From Rhynchopus sp. YZ270_cl-10 (lineage: Eukaryota > Euglenozoa > Diplonemea > Diplonemida > Diplonemidae): 64,000 bases of DNA. Location: positions 744,001 to 808,000 of the forward strand of contig OZ037849.1 in the NCBI GenBank assembly GCA_964035575.1. Direction: 5' to 3'. The notes beneath the pieces are model-generated. The model was given only the letters and a program-made list of their open reading frames with translations. It was not told where the DNA came from and ran no database searches. Position numbers and translations under genes: made by a program. How positions within the stretch are numbered: the first letter of the stretch is position 1; each line of letters starts with the position of its first letter. Shown here piece after piece: positions 43,970-52,116 of the stretch.

Positions 43970-45706
43970 ATGATGGGCTGCGTTCGGAGCGGAGTCACAC
44001 TGAACGGCACACTAGGCCGTAAAGAAAGCAAAAAACGTGCCACCCTTTGCTTATTCGCGGTGGTTGCCGGTAGCTTGGTCATCTCTAACCCCTTACTCAA
44101 CCATCGCAGGGTCCTGAACCAGCCGGTCGCCATCTTCCTGCTGGTTCTCATGGTGTCGATGCACGCCGCCGTTGTGCTCTCAATCCTCTGTGGGAGAAAT
44201 GTGTCGATGCGTGTTATCATTGCCTATATCTACATGTTTGTGTTCAGCACGTTAGTGCTAGACTTTGCAGGGCGGACGATCGCCAAAGTGCACTGGCCTC
44301 TTCTGGTCTTGGGGGTGGACATGCTTCTGGTGATGCAGGTGCCCTCGGGGTACACGTTGGCGGTGGTGGTGTGCTCCGTGTTCTGGTTGTTGCTGATGGG
44401 GGCGGAGGAGGCCTTTCGCTTTGGGTTGCTGGATCTACCTGGTTTGCGTGCGCAGGATGGTGAGTACGGACGCAAACAGCACTTCGCAACGCTGACCAAC
44501 TGCGAGACGCTTCCGTGCCCCACAAACATCTTCCCGCCCTCAGGGTTGCTGTCCGCTATTGGCGTCTTCGTTCTCGACTTCATCGCAACAAACGGCTTTG
44601 CGCGAGAAGTCCAACGCGAACAACGTTCCATGCAAAGAACCATCGACACTGTGCAAGAAATCGCCTCATTGCTTGCAGGGTACGACGTGGACAAGGTGGC
44701 GCAACTGTTAGAAACACACGGAAACCAGCTTCCATGGGAGATGACAGCAGCACTGCGTGCGTTGGAGGAGAACTTGAGGAAGTACAAAGCGTACCTCCCG
44801 AAGACGTGTCTGCCATTTGTGGAGGAAGAGGAAGTGGTGGAAGCATGTACTAGGGCACACTCGGAGTCAACTGAATCTCACGTGTCGGTGTGTAGTGCGG
44901 TAAAGAAGGTGGTGGTGCCGCGCGTGATTGAAGCGAATATGATATGGATAAAGTCCACGTTGCTGACGGTGAACATCAAGGACGCGTTGGGGCTGATCGA
45001 GCAGGATAGCGGACGGTTTTCACAGCTCTTCAGCTCGCTTCTGATCAGCACCTTAGAAGCAACAGAGGCCCGTCGTGGAGTGGTCGACATCTTCATCGGC
45101 GACAGAATCCACTGTTCTTTCAACGCTTCGAAGAGGTGTGCCAACCACGCCACCTCAGCTCTCCACACCGCAAGAAGCATTACACTCGAGAACTCCTTCC
45201 CAGCTAACATCGGTGTTGCGACAGGAGAGGTGCTGCGTGGTGATATGGGGTGTGACGTGATGCGCCGCTTCAGCATGGTCGGACCCTTGGTACGTGATGT
45301 GCACGGAATGGAGCGGGCTGGACGGTTCTTTGGCTGCAATGTGCTGTGCAACCGCCTCTGTGTGAGCGACGCTGAGTATGAACATACTTTGCGTCTGATC
45401 CCTTGCAAGGTGGAGGTAGATGGGTGTGCGCACGATGCGGTGGCTGAGCTCGTGACCGACGGACTGGGCGAGGAGAAGGAGAGAAAGACGGACGACGAGT
45501 GGATGTACCAGATCGGGAAGAAGAAGGACTGGGACGACTACAACGAGGTTGTGCAGAAGTACTTCAGTGGGGCTGCGTCTGCAGACGAGGTTGACGCCGC
45601 TGCGCTAGTGCACGGCCAAGCCGATGCTGTCGTGCAAGCTGCATCAACCAAAGGCGGCCTCCTCCGCCTTCCCCTGCGAAGCGGCGAAGATCGGTTCGCA
45701 GTGTGA
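43970..45706 (+). CDS. Multipass membrane cyclase-like protein 3 (catalytic residues lost)
   Basis: Single exon, 578 aa. It has the same architecture as the upstream neighbour: opener GVTLNGTLGRKESKKR, membrane module, FRFGLLDLPGLRAQDGEYGR, CETLPCP loop, helical linker, degenerate cyclase domain, and tail ending EDRFAV. It differs from the neighbour mainly in membrane segments 1-2 and their loop (about residues 25-75), in a short piece near the CP loop, and around 45340-45440. There it matches protein 1 better (NVLCNRLCVSDAE). The rest is nearly identical even at silent sites, which points to gene conversion. Catalytic residues are absent as in the other two short members. Confidence 0.82.
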   Translation: MMGCVRSGVTLNGTLGRKESKKRATLCLFAVVAGSLVISNPLLNHRRVLNQPVAIFLLVLMVSMHAAVVLSILCGRNVSMRVIIAYIYMFVFSTLVLDFAGRTIAKVHWPLLVLGVDMLLVMQVPSGYTLAVVVCSVFWLLLMGAEEAFRFGLLDLPGLRAQDGEYGRKQHFATLTNCETLPCPTNIFPPSGLLSAIGVFVLDFIATNGFAREVQREQRSMQRTIDTVQEIASLLAGYDVDKVAQLLETHGNQLPWEMTAALRALEENLRKYKAYLPKTCLPFVEEEEVVEACTRAHSESTESHVSVCSAVKKVVVPRVIEANMIWIKSTLLTVNIKDALGLIEQDSGRFSQLFSSLLISTLEATEARRGVVDIFIGDRIHCSFNASKRCANHATSALHTARSITLENSFPANIGVATGEVLRGDMGCDVMRRFSMVGPLVRDVHGMERAGRFFGCNVLCNRLCVSDAEYEHTLRLIPCKVEVDGCAHDAVAELVTDGLGEEKERKTDDEWMYQIGKKKDWDDYNEVVQKYFSGAASADEVDAAALVHGQADAVVQAASTKGGLLRLPLRSGEDRFAV

Positions 45707-46199
45707 GACCCTCTGAAACGTTCCTGGGAACTTCCCAGACAACTGCTTTCAACGCACAACTCAACAAAGAAAGGAAAGACCTAGCACGGATTTGGCCAGC
45801 GATACGCTTAAACGTTTTTTGTTTGTTTTATTTAGCTGTGTCATAACATTATGATAAATCACATATTTCGATGTCGACCGAGTCAGAGAGGACAAAACAT
45901 GAGACAAAATAAACCCACGAGCAGAAAAATTTTTGCCCTGCAAATTTACATTTGCATCAAAAAAAAACCCGCTGTCTGGGTTTGCCTCATGGAAAATTAT
46001 CAGCACACCAACCACACCAAAAAAAACAAAACAAAAAACGATATTTCCCCACCACTTTCCCCCATACTATCCATACTATCCATACTACTCTCCTCTCTTT
46101 CACCTCCCGCAAACGACCCTCAACACAGCAACCTTTCCTTCCCTCTCCCCCTCTCTCTTTTCTTACAAAAATTTGCAGTTTTTTTTTTCCAAAAAAACA
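45707..46199. other. Intergenic region with C/T-rich leader
   Basis: It contains the duplicated 3' flank of the cyclase-like gene (about 45930-46020), then a strongly C/T-rich tract (46045-46190) ending at the start codon of the next gene. The next frame is open through this tract but the translation is low-complexity. Confidence 0.55.
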
Positions 46200-49100
46200 A
46201 TGTCATCCATTTCACCATCACCACCACCTAACAAACGCACTTCACAGGCCAACCCGATGCACGCCTTTCGTGCAAGGTTGGTTGATGGAGCGTTGTCCGA
46301 AACACTTCGCGATTTTGAGGCTGAGGTGGCACGCGCAGATGGAGCTGCTGGGAGGGTCTTTATTGATAAGATTGACGTTTCTGCTGCAGAAGGTCTGCGG
46401 GCAGCTGCGGCCCAGACACATGCTGGAGATGCAAAGCGACGCGCTTTGCGACATTGCCGCGATGTAACCCGACTGGAAGCTTCCAAACACGCTGCGCTCC
46501 GCCGCGCAACACACACCGTCTCCAACGACATCACTTCGGAGCAACACCGCCACAACGAAGCTGCACTCTGCAAACGCATCGCACTGCACAACATCGACGC
46601 ATACTTCTCTCACGTCAACCACCAACTCCAGGGTATGGTCCGCCTAAGACGCAACCAAGTAAAGAACCGCTATGGTGAACTGACCACCACCACCAAACCA
46701 GACTGTGTTACCGAAACCGTATCCTGGGATGCACTACCACAACAGGTCGAGGTCAAGATCGTAGCCTGCCGAGGGGTACGCGATAAGGTTCTGTCAGGGG
46801 AATACATCGTTCTGGTCTCCAAGCTTGAGAAGCTTGGGGGCACTGCCTATCGATGGAGCAAACGAGACGTGCGAAGTGCCACCCCACCTCCCTGCCCTCT
46901 CCACGCGGACACCCCTTCCCGCAGCTGCGAGGTTTGCTGTGGCTGGGCCGGCGCAACGATCTCCTCACAACACAACGGCACTCCTTTCGACTCGGATGTT
47001 TCCTTCAATGCCTCTGTTTTCACCTTCTTCCCTCCTCGCGAAGCGATAAAGCCTTATGCAGTGTTTCTCTTTGAGTTGATCCGTCTCCCAACCGCAAACA
47101 ATGCCAGACCTACCACCGTAGGATGGTCTTGTTTTCCTGTAATTGATGGGAATTTTACGGTAATTCAAGGTCGGTTTAAAACACCGCTCCTGAGAGGTTC
47201 GGTTGACGCAGAAATCGAGCATTTCAGTACAATCCAATCACGTCTCGGAGAGGATCTTGAAATGTGGTTGGGGAATTTGTACTTTGAGGTGATCCCGTAT
47301 CAGAGAGAGTGTGAAGGGCAAGGGGAGTTTGCGTTGCGGAGCGCTCATACTGAAAAACGGTTGGGGCTTGGGGGTGGGGCAAAAAGCGCGTCATCTGGTG
47401 AACAGCAAGAACAACAACAACAGCAACGTCGAAGAAGCTCTGCGCTAGCGTTGCAAAGTAATGTGCAGGCCCGCGCCCTGCTTCACCCAAAACGGAAGTC
47501 AGTGGTGGTGGTGGATCCGATGATAGATGGATCTCCTTCTGCTTCTCCTGCAGCTTTACCATCTAAAAACGGACTGCAAAGATTTCAATCTTGGAAAAAA
47601 CGGTTGGGGAGCGTAACACTAATGGCACCGGAGGTGAACGAAGCAGATGAAAATGTATCTCGAGGTTCGGAAAGAAGTGTGTTTCGAGTGAACCCTGTTG
47701 GGGAAGGAGGATGTGGTGATAGCAATGCTGGCTCTGAATGTGGTTCGGATGATGTTTCCGATGGGTCGGTCGACTGTGAAGAGGAAGGTGCTGCGCTTTT
47801 TGATTTGATGGATACAGATAAGAGCGGCACGCTAGCGGCAGACGAGGTTACCTCCTATCTTGCGCAGTACCCCGAAATCGCGCCACGCCTTGGGATTTCT
47901 TCTACCGCAGATTTTATTTCATTGCTTGATACAAACCAAGATGGATCGATAGACCGAATGGAATTCGCCTGCGTCTGGTCTGCAATAGCTTCCGGTGCTG
48001 CTAACCTTTGCAAAAATGATGTAAAAGAAAAGGAAAAAACGGTATGCGCTGCATTTTCCGGGATAATACAGAAAGAGGAAACCGATTTGTTTTCAAAATT
48101 AAAGGGAATCAGTCAAAAGAACAAAAAGAACAAAAGGATAGCGACGGAGAGAGGGGAGCGGTGGGGGCAATATAGTAGCGTGGCGCATTCAAGTTTGTTT
48201 GGACAGCCTCCACCTCCTTCGTGGTGTTTGCAGTTGGAGTATTGCTGGCGTGGGGTGACGGATGAGTTGCAGCTTCATCGACCGAAAACTGCGCGGTTTT
48301 GGTATAATATGGTGATGTTGTGTGTTGCGACATATGTCCACACCTTTCTTCATGGTCTGGCAAAGTACGTGGCTGTAGCAGCACTGTCCCTCCCAACCTC
48401 TACCGTTGCACCTCAGTGGTACGGTCTACACATTGACTATGATATGAACCATACAACCGCATTCTCCGAGCTAGTTGTTCTCCTCTGTGCAATGTCTGTG
48501 GGCGCCGCCCTGCCATTTCTTCTCGCATTCGGAGGATACCTCATCAAGGCTGCAACCAACACCCTACCAGAACAAATTAGCCGATTCGTATATTGTTTCA
48601 GCGCCTCCTATTTAGTCTTCCCTTTTATACATTGCATTGCAGACACCGCATTTATGCCAATCAACGTCGATTCAAACGGGGTTCGCCAAAGCGATATTTT
48701 ACGCCTAACAAACTTCTTTGCAGGAAACAATTACGAGCCCTTCTTTGGAGGAGCAACCTTCGCAGTGGTATACCTGAATCTCGCGGTATTACTTTGTGTC
48801 GGAAATTTCTATTATACTATGAGGGTGCACCTCAACGGTATTCTCCAAGACTGTTTCTGGCGAATCAATATTTGCACCGCTGCCAGCTGCTTTGTCCCTA
48901 ACGATCTTGAGGTGAGTTTAAAAGAATTAGATTATATTTGCACTAAAGCAGAAGCGTGGCGTGGGGCAGGAGGTCAACGTCGTAAAACCTGCGTCACTTT
49001 AGTGGTCCAAACGGACGAAGCTGATCCGGATTATATGTCATCACAAATGCACATTGAGATTTTCACGCTTAATCCTTACGGAGGGGGAGCAGGAGGAGGA

Positions 49101-49298
49101 GGAGGAGGAGGGGAAGGTGGAAGGGGTAAAAGCCAGCAGATCTATCGAGAGTTTTATGTCCTCCCCGACGGCGGGATTCTGGAAGCGCGTAAACAGCGTC
49201 TCCCCTCTTCAGTAAAGTCGAATGCTGCAGGGCGGATGAGTGCGGTGGATGTACAAAGGGTCAGAAGGTTGAGCAGAAAACAGTCCTCTGTGGTGTGA
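46200..49298 (+). CDS. Large C2-like, EF-hand, multipass membrane protein
   Basis: Single exon, 1032 aa, starting in AAAACAATGTC context. Order: helical N-terminus rich in Ala/Arg/His (20-150); a beta-rich region at about 182-365 with VEVKIVACRGV and VGWSCFPVIDGNF-type strands that looks like one C2 domain with a Cys-rich insertion; a Gln/Ser-rich linker (395-530); two canonical EF-hand loops (DTDKSGTLAADE, 538-549, and DTNQDGSIDRME, 577-588); a basic linker; four hydrophobic helices at about 702-731, 756-782, 796-818 and 850-873; and a cytosolic tail with a Gly run. The EF loops have all calcium-ligand positions filled. I do not recognise a named family. It is not a clear TRP or polycystin channel, as no pore motif is visible. 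A calcium-responsive membrane protein is the inference. Confidence 0.75.
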   Translation: MSSISPSPPPNKRTSQANPMHAFRARLVDGALSETLRDFEAEVARADGAAGRVFIDKIDVSAAEGLRAAAAQTHAGDAKRRALRHCRDVTRLEASKHAALRRATHTVSNDITSEQHRHNEAALCKRIALHNIDAYFSHVNHQLQGMVRLRRNQVKNRYGELTTTTKPDCVTETVSWDALPQQVEVKIVACRGVRDKVLSGEYIVLVSKLEKLGGTAYRWSKRDVRSATPPPCPLHADTPSRSCEVCCGWAGATISSQHNGTPFDSDVSFNASVFTFFPPREAIKPYAVFLFELIRLPTANNARPTTVGWSCFPVIDGNFTVIQGRFKTPLLRGSVDAEIEHFSTIQSRLGEDLEMWLGNLYFEVIPYQRECEGQGEFALRSAHTEKRLGLGGGAKSASSGEQQEQQQQQRRRSSALALQSNVQARALLHPKRKSVVVVDPMIDGSPSASPAALPSKNGLQRFQSWKKRLGSVTLMAPEVNEADENVSRGSERSVFRVNPVGEGGCGDSNAGSECGSDDVSDGSVDCEEEGAALFDLMDTDKSGTLAADEVTSYLAQYPEIAPRLGISSTADFISLLDTNQDGSIDRMEFACVWSAIASGAANLCKNDVKEKEKTVCAAFSGIIQKEETDLFSKLKGISQKNKKNKRIATERGERWGQYSSVAHSSLFGQPPPPSWCLQLEYCWRGVTDELQLHRPKTARFWYNMVMLCVATYVHTFLHGLAKYVAVAALSLPTSTVAPQWYGLHIDYDMNHTTAFSELVVLLCAMSVGAALPFLLAFGGYLIKAATNTLPEQISRFVYCFSASYLVFPFIHCIADTAFMPINVDSNGVRQSDILRLTNFFAGNNYEPFFGGATFAVVYLNLAVLLCVGNFYYTMRVHLNGILQDCFWRINICTAASCFVPNDLEVSLKELDYICTKAEAWRGAGGQRRKTCVTLVVQTDEADPDYMSSQMHIEIFTLNPYGGGAGGGGGGGEGGRGKSQQIYREFYVLPDGGILEARKQRLPSSVKSNAAGRMSAVDVQRVRRLSRKQSSVV

Positions 49299-50097
49299 AA
49301 TTAAATGAGGGCTTTTTTCTCCTGAATTTTTACAAAATGGAGGGAAAAGGGAGGGGGAAGGGGAAGGGTTTTTGCTTACACAGTGTTTTTTTTTTTTTTA
49401 GAAACTGAATATGATTAGCCAACGGTGAATTTGTCATTCACGCTTTTTTGAATCATTCTCCGCGATGCGTCACCCAGGGTAAGAGCCTAAAAATGGCTTT
49501 CCTAAAAATGGATGCGGTTAACGAAAAAAAGAGATTAGCGAGAACAAATCAAATGGTAAAATGTTTAGTTTTTTTTTTTTTTTTTTTTTTCTCAGTTTAT
49601 TTCAGGCTCTCCGCTAGGATTTCCGATTTTGAAAATATTCTGTTGATGGTCCACGTTGGTGGGGTACATGCTTGCGCCGCAGGCGCACGGTACGCAACTT
49701 TTTTTTTTACCAACGCCCGATTTTGACTTTTTTGGGACGTTTGAGCACTCACCTCTCCATATCTTCTTCTCCTGAGCTTTTTTGACAGGTAGAACGGGTC
49801 TGAACCACTCAGCAGAACTTTTTTTTTTTTTCTTTTTTTCCCCATTTTCAAAAAGTTCTGTTGACAATCAACAGAACTTTAGTACCTAGCGGAGTGCCTG
49901 GTTTATTTACACCTTTTGCAAGACAAAAAGACTACCTTTCGCATTTTTTTCTGATATTGCCACCTCTATTTTTCCTCCACACTACATTTCTCCAGGCGAG
50001 AGGTTTTTTCCGCAAAAAACTTCTCAAAATTAAAAAAAAATGTGTTTTCAGTAAAACCAATAAAAGATCTGTCGCCAAAAATCCGTTTTAAAAAGCA
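49299..50097. other. Intergenic region with repeat fragments
   Basis: No gene supported. At about 49670-49700 the motif CGCCGCAGGCGCACGGTACG appears. It recurs in reverse at about 53893-53920 and, diverged, near 58168-58190, marking another dispersed family. Poly-T runs dominate. AACAGAACTTT repeats flank a short hairpin around 49817-49880. Confidence 0.5.
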
Positions 50098-50842
50098 ATG
50101 AAGATTGTTCCGCCAAACTTTGGCTTTGTCGAGGAGAAGATTTATCGGAGTGGGGAGCCGAATGAACTCAATTTCCCTTTTTTGGAGACGTTGCAGTTGA
50201 ACACGTGTATTTCGCTGTCGAGCGATAGTTTGAGTCCGTTGTTTGAATCCTGGCTGGCGGCGCATGGTGTTCGGGTGATCAAGGCGGGCGAACGACCAGA
50301 GTCTAGCTCCCTTCCCTTCACAGAGGAGCTCTGTATCGACCTATTGCAGACGCTTGCGGACCCCTGCAACTACCCCATCTTGGTGTGCGACGGCATGGGG
50401 CGCCACCGTACAGGGACCATCATTGGATGTCTCCGAAAGCTTCAAAGGTGGAACCTCTCCTCTATCCTGACGGAGTACCGAAGATATGCGGGGAACCGAG
50501 TATGTGCTGAAATAGCTAATAATTCTTAGGGTAGAAACAATGTTGAAAAATTCTAAAAAAAAAATCCACAAGGTTTTTTGGATCGTATTGTGAGGACGTA
50601 CATCCTGTACACCCTCTGGGCTTCCCCCAAATGCTAGCTAGGGAGCCTGGCGGTGCGCAAGAATTTACCCCTATTCGTTATCAAACACACATGGAAATGC
50701 TTCACTCTTCGGAATTCCCCACATTTGCTTTTTCAAACCCACACAACACCCACAGGGCCGTCTGGACAACGAACAGTTCATAGAGCTATTCGACATTGAC
50801 CTCGTCACGGTCCCTACTAATGCGCCACGGTTCTTACTCTAG
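50098..50842 (+). CDS. PFA-DSP (Siw14/Oca-like) phosphatase homolog with Asp at the catalytic Cys
   Basis: Exons 50098-50499 and 50756-50842 (phase 0, GTATGT...CACAG) give 162 aa, the usual size of the plant and fungal atypical dual-specificity phosphatase family. Family landmarks: PPNFGFVEEKIYRSGEPNEL at the N-terminus, LRKLQRWNLSSILTEYRRYAG after the P-loop, and NEQFIELFD in exon 2. The P-loop, HCxxGxxRTG in active members, here reads VCDGMGRHRTG: aligned on Arg104, the nucleophilic Cys is Asp98 and the preceding His is Cys97. Active members hydrolyse inositol pyrophosphates or phosphotyrosine, but this one is predicted inactive and may bind ligand only. Cys97 lies one residue before the catalytic position and is unlikely to replace it. 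Confidence 0.85.
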
Positions 50843-52116
50843 GTGTTCAGAGTATTTCTTCCTTCGGAGCGCTTCCAGAGGAGGAGGGGGGAGTCTGGTT
50901 AACAGGTGGGTAAAGTGTGGGTACGGGGTGGGAGGGGGGGAAGGGGAGAAGAGGGAGGAGAGAAAAGGCATCGTTCCGGCCCCCCCTTTTTTTTTTTGTG
51001 TGTTCAGGTACCATGCTGTCCTCTAAATCGGATTTAGGATTCAGGATTTTCTATAAGAAAATTTTATAAGAAAATTTTATTTTTGCCGGTGAAAAAATTT
51101 TCATATGGATATGGGGCAGTGTCTTTTTTAGGGAGGTCGGAATAATTTCCTGGTAGAACAGTGGTTGAACCACGGGAGTACCCTGGGGAACTGAGTTACT
51201 GACCGCACCGTGAAATCCCAGGCTGTCCCCTAATTTTTTTTGCCTGCGGCGCCATTATTTATTACTTTTTTGCTCCGCAAAAAAGGGTTCGTTGACTGAC
51301 TCTGTAGTGTAAAAAGCTACATTTTACACCGTACCCTATTATTTTTTCGCCTGCGGCGCCATTTTGTGTTATTCCTTTTGCTCCGCAAAAGGAAAATAAA
51401 ATACAGTTCCCTATGTTTCCAATGTCTTCGCTGGTCAGAACTGAAAAACATCTTGGGGGGAAACACAAACTGACCCCAAAAATCTTGAAATCTGATTCTT
51501 GGATAAGGCACTGTGGTGGGGAGAAAAATGTGACCGCCCCGCCTACAACAACAAAAAAATATCTTCTCCTGTTGTGCGCGAAAAATTTTCGCGCGCAGCG
51601 CGAAAATTTTTTTTTCTATAAGAAAATTTTGAGATTTAAAAATCAGAAAAATCCTGATTTTTCCCGGATTTAAGGACATGCTTGTCAGGTACACTGTGTC
51701 ACGAGAGAGAGGACTTTGTATTTCAAGTCAACTTTGGTTTCTCTAAAAAAAAAGAATAATGGTGTATTGGAAGGGGTTAAATACAAAACCCCCCATAGTG
51801 ATGTACCCTAATTTAGGGGACTTTTTGTGTGTTTAACCTCAGTGAGCAAAAGCTTAGAGCCTTCTTCATATTTTTTTTTTTTCTAATTTTTTTTTTTTGG
51901 CTCAGCAAAAAAAAAGAGATGTTCTCATTTTCTAAACCATACCTTTCCCATTCACCCTCACCCCAACTCCAAACCCACCGTCTCTCATCTCCCCCCTCAG
52001 GGCGGACCCCCCCCACCTCATTTACACACACCTATTTTTTTTTTCCGCCAAAAAAAACCCCCTCTTTTTTTTCCCGTGCTTCTCAGCACGCCTTCATTTT
52101 TTTCTTCTTCATATTC
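50843..52116. other. Intergenic region carrying the left inverted repeat
   Basis: After a G-rich stretch (50878-50985) comes the left copy of the 670-bp inverted repeat (51008-51678), then a family B repeat (about 51686-51750), then a C/T-rich leader (51940-52110) before the CCCH gene. No gene seen in it. Confidence 0.6.
51008..51678 (-). repeat. 670-bp inverted repeat, left copy
   Basis: Nearly identical in reverse complement to 55800-56473. Its own ends show imperfect inverted similarity to each other (TGTCCTCTAAATC at one end, TGTCCTTAAATCC at the other, both read inward, each followed by an AGGATTTTT-like run), as in a non-autonomous DNA transposon. The interior contains two GGCGCCGCAGGC-like modules flanking ACGGTGTAAAATGTAGC. 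The open frames it shares with its partner are not supported as genes. Confidence 0.85.

Noticed and set aside
45933-46199. N-terminal extension of the EF-hand membrane protein
   Set aside because: The extra residues come from a C/T-rich leader and from a repeat shared with 43437-43530. The ATG at 46200 fits better.
46200-49298. TRP or polycystin channel identity for the large membrane protein
   Set aside because: Helix spacing and the lack of a pore or selectivity motif do not match. Only EF-hands and membrane helices are certain.
51317-51694. 125-codon frame in the left inverted repeat, shared with a longer frame at 55615-56166
   Set aside because: The frame follows the repeat unit itself, contains runs from homopolymers, and diverged copies at 5.8 and 24.2 kb do not keep it open.
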